Shown in pieces: positions 35,191 through 44,192 of a stretch of 64,000 nucleotides of DNA. Under the pieces are notes generated by a model. That model did no database searches and was not told the origin of the DNA. It saw nothing but the letters and a program-made list of their open reading frames with translations. The position numbers and the translations under genes are program-made. The stretch is from Noviherbaspirillum autotrophicum (GTDB lineage Bacteria > Pseudomonadota > Gammaproteobacteria > Burkholderiales > Burkholderiaceae_D). The stretch spans positions 1,076,565 through 1,140,564 of the forward strand of contig NZ_JWJG01000028.1 of the NCBI RefSeq assembly GCF_000818395.1, written 5' to 3'. How positions within the stretch are numbered: the first letter of the stretch is position 1; every line of letters starts with the position of its first letter.

Positions 35191-36549
35191 TCAGGCGCCG
35201 ATCAGGCCCTGTCCGCATACGCGGATAGTGGCGCCGCTGATGCCGTACGCTCCCGGCGTGCACAGGAAGGCGATGAGTTCCGCCGCGTCCCTGGGCTTGC
35301 CGCCCTGCTTGAGCGAATTCATGCGCCGGCCGGCTTCGCGCATCATGAACGGCATGTCGTCGGTCATGGCCGTCTCGATAAAGCCGGGCGCAATGGCATT
35401 GATGCAGATGCCCCGCGACGCGAGTTTCGGCGCCTGCGCGGCGACATAACCGATCAGCGCCGCCTTCGTGAACGCATAGTTGGTCTGGCCGAAGTTGCCG
35501 GCCACGCCGCTGATGGAAGACAGGCAGACGATGCGCGCGCCCTCGCGCAGGACTTTTTCCGCCAGCAAGATCTCATCGATGGCGGCGATGGCGGCGAAAT
35601 TGATATTCACCACCATGTCCCAATAGTGCTCCTTCATATTGGCGAGCGTGCGATCGCGCGTGATGCCGGCGTTGTGCACCAGGATATCCAGGCCGCCAAA
35701 CTTTTCCTTAAAAAATTCGGCCAGCCGGTGCGGCGCCTCCGGCGCGGAAATATCCATCATCAAGGGAATTGCGCCGATCTCCGAGCAGGCCTGATGCAGC
35801 GCATCGGCCGCGCCGGGCACGTCCAGGCAAACCACCTGCGCGCCTTCCTGCGCCAGCCGGTACGCCGTGGCGCGGCCAATGCCGCGCGCGCTCCCGGTGA
35901 CCAGCGCCACCTTACCCTTTAACGCAGCCGCGAACGGCAGCACCGCCGGTGCGGCGACCTGCGCCGTGATACGCACCACCTGCCCGGAAACATAGGTCGC
36001 CTGTACGCCGCAAAAGAACCGCACCGCTCCTGCGAGGCGGTCGAGCGCATCGCGTGCGACGCAGGCGAGATTGACGGTGATGCCGTCCTTGCCGAGCTCC
36101 TTGCCGAGGGCGCGGCTAAAGCCCTCGATGCCACGTGCGGCGGCCGCCGCCACCGCGTCCTGCGCCTCGTCCGGCGGCGCGGCGACAATCAGCACGCGGC
36201 CATTGCGGGCAATGCGGCGCATTAACGGATGAAAGACGTCGTAAAGCGCACGGCAATCCGCCGGGCTGGCGCAGCCGGTGGCATCCATGACGACGATGTC
36301 GACGCGTTCACGGCTGTTTTCCTGCAACGCCTCCAGCGGCGCGGCGCCAGCCTCCTCTATAGACGCAAGCAAGCTGTCGGCCGCATAGCCATTGCGGGAA
36401 CGGGCAAGCAGCACCGTCTTGCCGGCAAACGGCCTGGCTTGATACCCTCCTTCGGCGCGCGCCAGTTCAACCGGGTTGGGCAAGCCGAGTTTCTTGACGA
36501 TACCGGCCGTCGCCGGGTTTTTCGCCAGCGTCATGAGCAGATCGGACAT
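35191..36549 (-). CDS. High-molecular-weight FabG-type 3-oxoacyl reductase
   Basis: 452 residues, far longer than ordinary FabG (about 250). The N-terminal part (about 1-205) is a degenerate Rossmann domain. The C-terminal part is a full SDR with VALVTGSARGIGRATAYRLAQEGA, HNAGITRD and the Ser-Tyr-Lys active site (SSISGVAG...YAFTKAAL). It resembles the long FabG4 of mycobacteria, which reduces 3-oxoacyl-CoA. Adjacent to a thiolase gene (12 bases apart), so it probably serves acyl-CoA chain building or breakdown. Confidence 0.9.
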   Translation of the reverse strand: MSDLLMTLAKNPATAGIVKKLGLPNPVELARAEGGYQARPFAGKTVLLARSRNGYAADSLLASIEEAGAAPLEALQENSRERVDIVVMDATGCASPADCRALYDVFHPLMRRIARNGRVLIVAAPPDEAQDAVAAAAARGIEGFSRALGKELGKDGITVNLACVARDALDRLAGAVRFFCGVQATYVSGQVVRITAQVAAPAVLPFAAALKGKVALVTGSARGIGRATAYRLAQEGAQVVCLDVPGAADALHQACSEIGAIPLMMDISAPEAPHRLAEFFKEKFGGLDILVHNAGITRDRTLANMKEHYWDMVVNINFAAIAAIDEILLAEKVLREGARIVCLSSISGVAGNFGQTNYAFTKAALIGYVAAQAPKLASRGICINAIAPGFIETAMTDDMPFMMREAGRRMNSLKQGGKPRDAAELIAFLCTPGAYGISGATIRVCGQGLIGA

Positions 36550-36561
36550 GCGTGACTCTCC

Positions 36562-37845
36562 TTACTTTTCCAGAATCGCCGTCACGCCCTGCCCACCGGC
36601 GGCGCAAATCGAGATCAGCCCGCGCCCGCCGCCGGCCTCGTCCAGGATCTTCGCCAGCGTGGCGACCACGCGCCCGCCGGTGGCGGCAAACGGATGGCCC
36701 GTGGCAATCGAGCTGCCCTTGACGTTGAGCCTGGCGCGGTCGATGCTGCCGAGCGGCTGGTCCAGGCCGAGCTTGTCGCGGCAGAATTCCGGCGACTCCC
36801 ATGCCGCTAGCGTGCACAGCACGACTGATGCGAACGCCTCGTGGATTTCGTAGAAGTCGAAATCCTGCAGCGCCAGCCCGTGCTTTTGCAGCATGCGGGC
36901 AATGGCATAAGCCGGCGCCATCAACAAGCCTTCGCGCTCGTCGATGAAATCGACGGCGGCCACCTCGCCCGCTGTGATGTAGGCGAGAATCGGCAAGCCC
37001 TTTTTCCTGGCCCAGTCTTCCGATGCCAGCAGCACGGCCGAGGCGCCATCGGTCAGTGGCGAGGAATTGGCCGCGGTAATGGTGCCGCCCTTGCGTTCGA
37101 AGGCCGGCGCCAGCTTGCCCATTTTTTCAAGCGAAGTGTCGGGGCGCAGATTGTTGTCGCGTTTCAGTCCGTGATACGGCATCACCAGGTCGTCGAAAAA
37201 GCCGACTTCATACGCCTTGGCGAGGTTGCGATGACTGGCCAACGCCAGTTCGTCCTGCGCCTCGCGGCTGATGCCGTAGCGGCTGGCGGTGAGTTGCGCA
37301 TGCTGGCCCATCGACTTGCCGGTGCGCGGCTCGGCATTCGCCGGAATTTCGGGAATCAGGTGCGACGGCCTGAACAGGCCGAGCGCTGCCTTCAGCCGCT
37401 CGCCGCCGGAGCGGGCGGCATTGAGCTTCATCAGGCCGCGCTGCAGGCCAGGGTTGACGGCGATCGGCGCATCGGAGGTGGTGTCGGTGCCGCAGGCGAT
37501 GCCGACCTCGATCTGTCCGAGCGCAATCTTGTTGGCCACCAGGATCGCCGCTTCCAGGCCGGTGCCGCAGGCTTGCTGGATGTCGTAGGCCGGCGTGTTC
37601 GGATGCAGGCCGCTCGACAGCGTGCACTCGCGCACCAGGTTCCAGTCGCGCGCATGCTTCATGACCGCGCCGCCTGCCACTTCGCCCAGCAGATCGCCCT
37701 GCAGGTTGTATTTCTGTACCAGGCCGCGCAGGGTATCGGTCAGCATGGTCTTGTTGCTCAGCTGCGCATAGGTCGTATTGGAGCGCGCGAACGGAATGCG
37801 GTTTGCGCCGACGATGGCGACGCGGCGAGGAGGTCCGTAATGCAT
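36562..37845 (-). CDS. Acetyl-CoA C-acyltransferase (thiolase)
   Basis: 427 residues, FadI/FadA-like length. Active-site cysteine in YDIQQACGTGLEAA, C-terminal EIHEAFASVVLCTL, SSIATGHPFAATGGR and the second cysteine region SICAAGGQGV. ATG at 37845 has AAGGAA upstream. Catalyses reversible thiolysis of 3-ketoacyl-CoA. Operon with the long FabG; divergent from a TetR gene whose probable operators lie between them. Confidence 0.92.
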   Translation of the reverse strand: MHYGPPRRVAIVGANRIPFARSNTTYAQLSNKTMLTDTLRGLVQKYNLQGDLLGEVAGGAVMKHARDWNLVRECTLSSGLHPNTPAYDIQQACGTGLEAAILVANKIALGQIEVGIACGTDTTSDAPIAVNPGLQRGLMKLNAARSGGERLKAALGLFRPSHLIPEIPANAEPRTGKSMGQHAQLTASRYGISREAQDELALASHRNLAKAYEVGFFDDLVMPYHGLKRDNNLRPDTSLEKMGKLAPAFERKGGTITAANSSPLTDGASAVLLASEDWARKKGLPILAYITAGEVAAVDFIDEREGLLMAPAYAIARMLQKHGLALQDFDFYEIHEAFASVVLCTLAAWESPEFCRDKLGLDQPLGSIDRARLNVKGSSIATGHPFAATGGRVVATLAKILDEAGGGRGLISICAAGGQGVTAILEK

Positions 37846-37927
37846 GGAAGTTCCTTTATGTAAGGTACTGCCGGGAGCCGTCGGCCCGCCGCAGTCATTC
37901 AACCCGTCGCCGCCGACTGCGGTCAAC

Positions 37928-37961
37928 ATGGGGAACCCTATTTAAACATAGGGAACCCTAT
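37928..37961. promoter_or_regulatory. Twin TetR-type operator between thiolase and TetR genes
   Basis: Two copies of a 14-base imperfect palindrome exactly 20 bases apart: ATGGGG-AA-CCCTAT (37928-37941) and ATAGGG-AA-CCCTAT (37948-37961). The spacing is two helical turns. Their place between divergent genes points to the neighbouring TetR protein. Confidence 0.6.
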
Positions 37962-38045
37962 TTTACAAAACTCCCGCGATCCATGTACATCTGCGCCGCG
38001 GCGGGGGTACCATTGGCGCATCGCATGACGACAAAGGAATCTGGA

Positions 38046-38654
38046 GTGCAATCGGAAAAGAAAAAGCCCGAAGCCGGCGCGCGCGCCAAGCCCCGGCGCG
38101 TCCTGAGCGCCGACGACTGGATCGACGCAGCGACCGACTTGTTGGTCAGCAAGAGCGTCGACGCCGTGCGCGTCGAGACGCTGGCGAAAGAACTTGGCAT
38201 CACGGTGGGCAGCTTTTATCACCACTTCAAGGACCGCAACGACCTGTTGTCGAAGATGCTGAAGCGCTGGCATGAAAGGACCACGGCCCAGGTGGTGCGC
38301 TCGTACGGCGAACTCGCGCCGGAAGAGGCGCTGCACGAAATCCTGACCCTGCCCTTCCATGGCTTGACGGCCCGGCGCGCAGCGATGGTGGAATTCGCGA
38401 TCCGCGCCTGGGCGCGGCGCGACGAGATGGCACGGCAAGCGGTGCGGGAAGTCGACGAGCAACGGCTCGCCTACTACACCAAGGGTTTCCAGAAGCTGGG
38501 CTTCCGCAAGGCCGAGGCGGCCAACCGCGCCTTCCTGGTCTACAGCTACCAGATTTCCCAGTCCCTGCTCTGGGAAGTCAACGACGACAAGGCGCGGAAA
38601 AAGCAGCTCAACTTCGCCAAGGAGCTGTTGCTCACGCCGCTGCGCGAAAACTAG
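38046..38654 (+). CDS. TetR-family transcriptional regulator
   Basis: 202 residues from the GTG at 38046, which has AAAGGA about seven bases upstream. An ATG at 38025 would add seven residues but lacks a good site. HTH: DDWIDAATDLLVSKSVDAVRVETLAKELGITVGSFYHHFKDRNDLLSKMLKRW. A helical ligand domain follows. Divergent from the thiolase-FabG operon with twin palindromes between, so probably its repressor, with an acyl-CoA or fatty acid as ligand by analogy. It ends convergent with, and overlaps by four bases, the next minus-strand gene. Confidence 0.87.
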   Translation: MQSEKKKPEAGARAKPRRVLSADDWIDAATDLLVSKSVDAVRVETLAKELGITVGSFYHHFKDRNDLLSKMLKRWHERTTAQVVRSYGELAPEEALHEILTLPFHGLTARRAAMVEFAIRAWARRDEMARQAVREVDEQRLAYYTKGFQKLGFRKAEAANRAFLVYSYQISQSLLWEVNDDKARKKQLNFAKELLLTPLREN

Positions 38655-39055
38655 AACTTCCTTACCTTGAACTCGTGCTGCAGCACGATCCTGGTGGCGG
38701 TAATCAGAGGGCTCAATCCAAGCACCAGCTGCGTGAGCGTGTGCCCCGGCAGTGCCCAGATGCGCGAGGGCGGCGGCTCCACGCCGGTGGCGGCGCTGAT
38801 CAGCGGCGCCACCCACTCTGCCTCGGGTGTCACGTCCAGCAGCACGTCGCCATCGGAGGTGGTGTGCAGGTAGATTTCCCCGCCGTGCCCGAGCCGGAAG
38901 CAGATCCCGTAGCCGACGGCGCGGGTATTTTCGATCGCGCGCTGCAGTTCGCGGTTGTAATTATCGATCCATGCCTCGACATCATAGGTTGTCGCCAGCA
39001 CGATCCACGGGCGCTCGGCGAGCTCCGTGGGTTTTCCATTGTCCGTATCCTGCAT
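38651..39055 (-). CDS. Hypothetical protein, conserved-looking
   Basis: 134 residues, no signal peptide or clear membrane segment. Contains WIVLATTYDVEAWIDNYNRELQRAIENTRAVGYGICFRLGHGGEIYLHTTSDGDVLLDVTPEAEW; I do not recognise the family. ATG at 39055 is preceded by AAAGGGTGG, and the codon use is like its neighbours, so it is probably real. It lies 44 bases after the ABC ATPase gene on the same strand and may belong to that operon. Its 3' end overlaps the TetR stop by four bases. Confidence 0.65.
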   Translation of the reverse strand: MQDTDNGKPTELAERPWIVLATTYDVEAWIDNYNRELQRAIENTRAVGYGICFRLGHGGEIYLHTTSDGDVLLDVTPEAEWVAPLISAATGVEPPPSRIWALPGHTLTQLVLGLSPLITATRIVLQHEFKVRKF

Positions 39056-39098
39056 GTAACCACCCTTTCAATGCCGCCTGGCGGTCGCGCGGCGACCA

Positions 39099-40400
39099 TT
39101 ACTCTTCTTCGCTGTCCGGCAGCTTGAGCCGGCCGGTATGGAAGTCGTATTCGTACGCTTCGCCGTAACGTCCCCATTCGATGGCGACTTCCAGCACGCG
39201 CTTGGCTTCGTCCGCCTTCAGGAATTCCTGCAGCAGTTCCAGGAAAGGCTTTTCCGGCAGCGTGCCGCTCGCTTCGGCTTCCAGGCGATGCCGGATATGT
39301 GCGGCCAGCGGCACGTGCGTGAGCAGCTGCTGGCCGAAGATTTCCTGCCTGAGCGCCTGGTCGGCCTCGGCATACCGGTGGCCGAGCGGGGTGAGCGCGA
39401 TGTCGCCCTTTTCCACCTGTGCCAGCGCTAGCAGGGCGAGCGCTTCATAGGCCGGAAACAGCTCCTCGTCCGGCAGTTCGGCTTCCTGCGCCAGCTGCGG
39501 CAAGTCGGCGCGGCCATTGAACGGGGCGTCGGCGAGCAGGTCGAGCACGCCTTCGATGTGCTCGACATCGGTGGGCGGCAGGCGGTAGCCGAGGTGCATG
39601 CGCGCCAGCACCTCGGCCGCCGCCTCCTGCGCCGGGCGCATCGTCATCAGCCCGTAGACTTCGTCCACCAGCCCCCTGACCTCGACCGAGTCGGCGTCGC
39701 GCGGGCGCGGCAGATCGATCCGGAATTCGCTGCGGATGCGTCCCGGGTCGCTGGACAGGATGATGATACGGTCGGCCATCATCACCGCCTCCTCGATATT
39801 GTGCGACACGATCAGCATGCCCTTCGTCGGCATGCGCTTGCTGTCCCACAGCTCCAGGATATCGTCGCGCAGCGTTTCGCCGGTGAGCACGTCGAGCGCC
39901 GAGAAAGCCTCGTCCATCAGCAGCACGTCGGGATCGGTGACCAACGCGCGCGCAATACCGACGCGCTGGCGCATGCCGCCCGACAGTTCGCGCGGCAGGG
40001 CGCCGCCGAAACCGGCCAGCCCCATCAGCTCCAGCATGGCGTCGGCGCGCCGCGCGCGCTCGGCCGGCGGCACGCCTTGCGCCTCCAGGCCGAGTTCGAC
40101 GTTCTGCTGCACCGTCAGCCACGGAAACAGCGCGAACGACTGGAACACCATCGCGATGCCGCCGACCGGCCCGCCAATAGCCTGCCCGCGATAGGCCGCG
40201 CGGCCGGCGTCGGCCGGAATCAGGCCAGCCATGATACGCAGCAGAGTCGACTTGCCCGACCCCGACTTGCCCAAAAGGGCGACGATCTCGCCCTCCTGCA
40301 GCGCGAAGTCGACCGATTCCAGCACCGTGCGCGGCGCGCCGTCGGCCGAGCGAAACGACTTGGCGACGCCCTTCAGTTCGATCAATTCATTACGGCTCAT
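39099..40400 (-). CDS. ABC transporter ATPase with AAA-associated C-terminal domain
   Basis: 433 residues. ABC domain about 1-255: Walker A LLGKSGSGKST (about 42-52), signature LSGGMRQRVGIARAL, Walker B VLLMDEAFSALD, and VSHNIEEAVMMADRI, as in nitrate/sulfonate-type importers. The extra C-terminal region, about 280-430 (HIEGVLDLLADAPFNGRADLPQLAQE...), matches the AAA-associated domain found on some of these ATPases. ATG at 40400 has GAGGGTG upstream. The partner permease gene is 13 bases upstream. No binding-protein gene is present. Confidence 0.9.
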   Translation of the reverse strand: MSRNELIELKGVAKSFRSADGAPRTVLESVDFALQEGEIVALLGKSGSGKSTLLRIMAGLIPADAGRAAYRGQAIGGPVGGIAMVFQSFALFPWLTVQQNVELGLEAQGVPPAERARRADAMLELMGLAGFGGALPRELSGGMRQRVGIARALVTDPDVLLMDEAFSALDVLTGETLRDDILELWDSKRMPTKGMLIVSHNIEEAVMMADRIIILSSDPGRIRSEFRIDLPRPRDADSVEVRGLVDEVYGLMTMRPAQEAAAEVLARMHLGYRLPPTDVEHIEGVLDLLADAPFNGRADLPQLAQEAELPDEELFPAYEALALLALAQVEKGDIALTPLGHRYAEADQALRQEIFGQQLLTHVPLAAHIRHRLEAEASGTLPEKPFLELLQEFLKADEAKRVLEVAIEWGRYGEAYEYDFHTGRLKLPDSEEE

Positions 40401-40413
40401 CACATCACCCTCA

Positions 40414-42144
40414 TTATCGGCTGCGGTCCTCGGAAAGCAGGTACAGCTTGCGCCAGAAGAAGCGGTTCAACAGCATCACGAATACGCACATCACGCCAAT
40501 CCCCAGCGCGATCCGGTGAAAGTCGCCGGCGTCGGTCATCTCCTTGATATAGCTGCCCAAGCCGTTGGCCACCAGCGTGGTCTTGCCCCAGGTGACGTAC
40601 TCGGCCACGATGCTGGCGTTCCAGGACCCGCCGCTGGCGGTGATGGCGCCGGTCACATAGCTGGGAAACACCGCCGGCAGGTAGACGCGCTTCCATTTGA
40701 GCCAGCCTTTCAGGCCAAGGTTGTCCGCCGCCAGCCGCAGCTCGGTCGGCACGGTCGAGGCGCCCGCCACCACGTTGAACAGGATGTACCACTGGGTGCC
40801 GAACACCATCAGCGGACTGAGCCAGATGTCGGGATTGAGCCGGTATGCCACCAGTGCATAGACCACCAGCGGAAACAGCAGGTTGACCGGAAAGGCGGCC
40901 AGGAATTGCGCGACGGCCTGCACCCGCTGCGAATACTGCGGGCGCAGCCCGATCCAGACCGCCAGCGGCACCCAGATCAGCGACGCCAGTCCGATCAGCA
41001 GCAGCACCCGCAGCAGCGTGAGAAAGCCCAGCCCGACCACATGCGCCACCTCGCCCCAGCCGACATCGCTGTGGATGAACACGAGCAAGCGCAGCGCCGC
41101 CAGTGCGGCGGCGGCGACCACCAGCGCATCCCACGCACGCGGCAGCCATGGCGGGGCATGGCGCCAGCGCGGGCCGGTGGCATCCTGCCGCTGCGTGCCA
41201 AACCAGCCGAGCGCGCCGCGCATGCGCTCCCAGAAGCGCTCGTTGAGGGCGCGCGCCCAGCTGCTGCGCCGTATCCAGTCGAGCAGCCAGGACTGCTGCG
41301 CGGTCTCGCCCTGCGATTCCTCGAACCGGAACTTGTCGGCCCAGGCCAAGAGCGGCCGGAAGAACAGCTGGTCGTACAGCACGATGCCGGCCAACATGGC
41401 GGCGATCGCATAGGCGATGGCGCGGCCGTTTTCCTGTTCGATCGCGGTGGCGATCCAGGCCCCGATGCCGGGCAGCTTGATATCCTGGCCGGCCACCGAG
41501 ATCGCTTCGGCCGCCACCAGGAAGAACCAGCCGCCCGACATCGACATCATCATGTTCCACAGCAGGCCCGGCATGGCGTACGGCAGTTCCAGGCGCCAGA
41601 AACGCTGCCACGCCGACAGGCGGAATACGCGCGCGGCTTCGTTGAGCTCGGACGGCACGGTGCGCATCGACTCGTACAGACTGAACGTCATGTTCCACGC
41701 CTGCGAGGTGAAGATGGCGAAAATCGCCGCGCACTCGACGCCCAGCAGGTTGCCGGGGAAAAGCGCAATGAAGGGCGCGATCGCGATCGCCTGGAAGCCT
41801 AGGATCGGCACCGACTGCAGGATGTCGAGCAGCGGGATCATCAATTTTTCGGCGGCGCGGTAGCGGGCGGCGACGGCCGCGAACGCGAACGAGAACAACA
41901 GCGAAAATCCCATGGCCGTAAACATGCGCAGGATGGTGCGCAGCAGGTAATACGGCAGATAGATTGGATCGAGCGCGATCTCGGTCGGCTGGCCGACGGT
42001 AAACGGCCGGCTCATCTGCATGGCGCCGAAGGCAAGCGCGGCCAGCAGCGCCAGCACCAGCGGCAGCAGCGCCCAGTCCCAGCGGTTGGGGCGCGATGCC
42101 AGCCAGTGACGGCCGCTGTCTTGCGGGTCGAACATTGCGAACAT
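40414..42144 (-). CDS. Double-length ABC transporter permease (two BPD-type domains)
   Basis: 576 residues, about twice a normal permease of this class. First domain about 20-280, with the coupling motif ESMRTVPSELNEAARVFRLSAWQRFWRLELPYAMPGLLW. The linker is charged. The second domain is about 340-570, with VPTELRLAADNLGLKGWLKWKRVYLPAVFPSYVTG. Two EAA-like loops in one chain mean a single polypeptide forms the whole channel. ATG at 42144 follows AAAGG. The substrate is unknown; relatives import anions such as nitrate or sulfonates. Confidence 0.9.
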   Translation of the reverse strand: MFAMFDPQDSGRHWLASRPNRWDWALLPLVLALLAALAFGAMQMSRPFTVGQPTEIALDPIYLPYYLLRTILRMFTAMGFSLLFSFAFAAVAARYRAAEKLMIPLLDILQSVPILGFQAIAIAPFIALFPGNLLGVECAAIFAIFTSQAWNMTFSLYESMRTVPSELNEAARVFRLSAWQRFWRLELPYAMPGLLWNMMMSMSGGWFFLVAAEAISVAGQDIKLPGIGAWIATAIEQENGRAIAYAIAAMLAGIVLYDQLFFRPLLAWADKFRFEESQGETAQQSWLLDWIRRSSWARALNERFWERMRGALGWFGTQRQDATGPRWRHAPPWLPRAWDALVVAAAALAALRLLVFIHSDVGWGEVAHVVGLGFLTLLRVLLLIGLASLIWVPLAVWIGLRPQYSQRVQAVAQFLAAFPVNLLFPLVVYALVAYRLNPDIWLSPLMVFGTQWYILFNVVAGASTVPTELRLAADNLGLKGWLKWKRVYLPAVFPSYVTGAITASGGSWNASIVAEYVTWGKTTLVANGLGSYIKEMTDAGDFHRIALGIGVMCVFVMLLNRFFWRKLYLLSEDRSR

Positions 42145-42155
42145 GGGAGCCTTTC

Positions 42156-42257
42156 TCAGATGCGCGGACTGGCCGACGCCGGCGCCACGGGCACGGGGTG
42201 GTCGATACGGTCCGCGCCGATCGCGCTGGCCGGCGGATTGCGTTGGATATACAACAT
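42156..42257 (-). CDS. Possible 33-residue leader peptide before the ABC permease
   Basis: An ATG at 42257 has AGGAG seven bases upstream and opens a 33-codon frame (MLYIQRNPPASAIGADRI...SPRI) ending 11 bases before the permease ATG. No signal peptide or membrane segment. The good ribosome binding site and tight spacing suggest translation, perhaps to couple or regulate the permease. No family recognised; chance remains possible. Confidence 0.4.
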   Translation of the reverse strand: MLYIQRNPPASAIGADRIDHPVPVAPASASPRI

Positions 42258-42826
42258 CGGCAGCTCCTGTTCGGTTGACGGGAAGCGCCTTGCATCTGCA
42301 CTTGTGCGTGCCCGCGCCCGCCATGTGGTGCGGCGGCCAGCGGCACTGCCTGAATGTTTTTGGGAATTCGGATGAGGCGGGCATGCGCCCGGCACATCAG
42401 GATATCGTCATCGGCCGGCGGCGCGACGACGACAGGAGGAAGAAAGCCCTGCGTTATCTTGCCGAGGCAGAACCGGAACAATTCCGGCAACAACTACCAC
42501 TCGAACAAGTGCCCATGAAAGGGGCTCCATGAAATGAAAACAGGCGGATTCTAGGCGCGGATTGCTTGTTCCGTCAAGAAAGTTCCGTCCATCCAAAGTG
42601 CCCGCCACGAAGCTGGCGCGCCATGGGGATGGCGCACGAACCGACGCAACCCAGCTTCCTGCACGCCCGCGCCACCCGCAATCCGGCAAAACCGGATATG
42701 CCGGGCTAAAAGGTCGAGCCAGCCGCCGGATACCCGGCGGCTGGCGAGGCAGCGGCTTGACAGCGAATTATCGAGCGCGACGGGACATGAGTCACGGCCG
42801 CAAGGGCCGTGACGCGCCCTGCCGGC
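42258..42826. other. Intergenic region upstream of the ABC operon
   Basis: About 570 bases with no convincing gene. It contains the palindrome CCGGAA-CAA-TTCCGG at 42471-42485. The promoter of the ABC operon should lie here. A plus-strand frame around 42143-42532 has a composition unlike real proteins of the region and is not called. Confidence 0.45.
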
Positions 42827-43165
42827 TTAATGCAGCGCGCCTTGCTGCTGCGCGGCTGCCTCCGGCACTGGCTTCGGCTTGCCTTGGGCGTCGCTGAGGC
42901 GATATTTGGTGCGCCGGTCGCCCATCAGGTCGCGCAATTCGCGAATGCTCATGTTGGTGGTCTCGTGCATGCGGATCAGCAGCGAGGCTCCGATCGGCAA
43001 GCGGCGATGCCGGATCTTGGAAATCACCGGCGGCGCCACTTCGAGCATGCGCGACAGCGCGGCATCGTTTTTCAGGTTCATCTTCTCCAGCAGGGTATCC
43101 AGCAGGCGATTCGGATCGTAGGTTTCCTGCCCTGCCAGTGCGTGTTCGTTCAGTTGTTCAGCCAT
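42827..43165 (-). CDS. Small helix-turn-helix protein
   Basis: 112 residues. The centre resembles a Cro/XRE-type HTH: LKNDAALSRMLEVAPPVISKIRHRRLPIGASLLIRMHE, followed by MSIRELRDLMGDRR and a Pro/Ala/Gln-rich tail. ATG at 43165 has GAGGAG upstream. Probably a DNA-binding regulator; the target is unknown. It is divergent from the small stress genes to its right. Confidence 0.72.
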   Translation of the reverse strand: MAEQLNEHALAGQETYDPNRLLDTLLEKMNLKNDAALSRMLEVAPPVISKIRHRRLPIGASLLIRMHETTNMSIRELRDLMGDRRTKYRLSDAQGKPKPVPEAAAQQQGALH

Positions 43166-43528
43166 GATGTACTCCTCGGGAAATGTGAAAGCTGTACTCC
43201 GGTGTAACAAATGACAGCTTGTCAGTGATTAAGTTTCCGAATGCAATAGATATTGTTTCAAAATATGTCGAAAACTTTTTCGCAACGCGCAAATTCTTGC
43301 CGCGACATCAACTTGAGCACCATCCGGCTTTGACGCTGGACATCTTTTCTCCCGCGCCCTGTATTGTTTTCAAAAGTCATTGGAACATTTACATCGGTTA
43401 TGCCCGCAATTCCGGCTTTTGATACGGCATCAAACAGGCACAGGATTTGCACCATCGCTTTCGGCGCCGACATCCATCGGCGGCATGCATTGTTCAATAA
43501 GAGCGTCATTTCAAATCAGGAGGTCAGC
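43166..43528. other. AT-rich divergent region between HTH and CsbD genes
   Basis: About 360 bases, markedly more AT-rich than the neighbours. It holds TGACA-GCT-TGTCA (43212-43224), a small perfect inverted repeat 47-59 bases upstream of the HTH start and a plausible autoregulatory site. No gene is supported. Confidence 0.45.
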
Positions 43529-43732
43529 ATGAACTGGGACACTGTCGCAGGCAACTGGACGCAATTGAAGGGCAAGGTGAAGGAGCAATGGGGCAAGCTG
43601 TCCGACGATCAGCTTGACATGATTGCCGGCCAGCGCGACCAGCTCGTCGGCAAGATTCAGGAGGCGTACGGCATCAGCAAGGACGAGGCCGAAGACCAGA
43701 TCAAGCGCTTCGAAAACCAGAGCTTGCATTGA
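43529..43732 (+). CDS. CsbD family stress protein
   Basis: 67 residues, the full CsbD length. MNWDTVAGNWTQLKGKVKEQWGKLSDDQLDMIAGQRDQLVGKIQEAYGISKDEAEDQI is the family pattern of two amphipathic helices. ATG at 43529 has AGGAGG upstream, a very strong site. Typically induced by general stress; biochemical role unknown. First of three small stress-type genes in the same direction. Confidence 0.92.
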   Translation: MNWDTVAGNWTQLKGKVKEQWGKLSDDQLDMIAGQRDQLVGKIQEAYGISKDEAEDQIKRFENQSLH

Positions 43733-43843
43733 CACTTGCGGACTGCCGTGCGGACACCTGCTGGAAGATCGGGATGCCCTCGCAATCTGCGCCAGGACCA
43801 AGTGCAAGCAAGAGAGGCCTGAACCATTGAGCAGGACGCCCGC

Positions 43844-44107
43844 ATGGAACGCGATCAGAACGAAGCCCCGGTGATCTGCATCTCGCCCGGCATCAACGGC
43901 AGATGGGACGTATCGGAAAAGGGATCGGAAGAACCGCTAGCGTCATTTGACGAGAAGGAGGATGCCTATGCCTATGCCACCAAATTAACGGAGTCGAAAC
44001 AAGGCGCGACCGTGCTGGTCGAGGACGAGGAAGGCTTCTCGCCGCTTCCGCTCCGGCGCGATGGCAGTGGCGCATCGGAAGAGAACGACGGGCATTTCAC
44101 TGGCTGA
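43844..44107 (+). CDS. Small DUF2188-like protein
   Basis: 87 residues. ICISPGINGRWDVSEKGSEEPLASFDEKEDAYAYATKLTESKQGATVLVEDEEGF follows the DUF2188 layout (a short sheet that wraps around WxV...G..., then a helix). The rest is an acidic tail. Role unknown; often near stress genes. The ribosome binding site is modest. Confidence 0.65.
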   Translation: MERDQNEAPVICISPGINGRWDVSEKGSEEPLASFDEKEDAYAYATKLTESKQGATVLVEDEEGFSPLPLRRDGSGASEENDGHFTG

Positions 44108-44192
44108 CCGTGCGTTCCAGGGACGGGCTGAACCAATTCACTAGAGGCCAGTCTATTTCACATAGCAGTTTTTCAACATACAGGAGGTTTAT

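Noticed and set aside
42143..42532. Plus-strand frame of 129 codons upstream of the ABC operon
   Set aside because: Composition is unlike neighbouring proteins, no ribosome binding site, and it overlaps the promoter region and the start of the permease gene in antisense.
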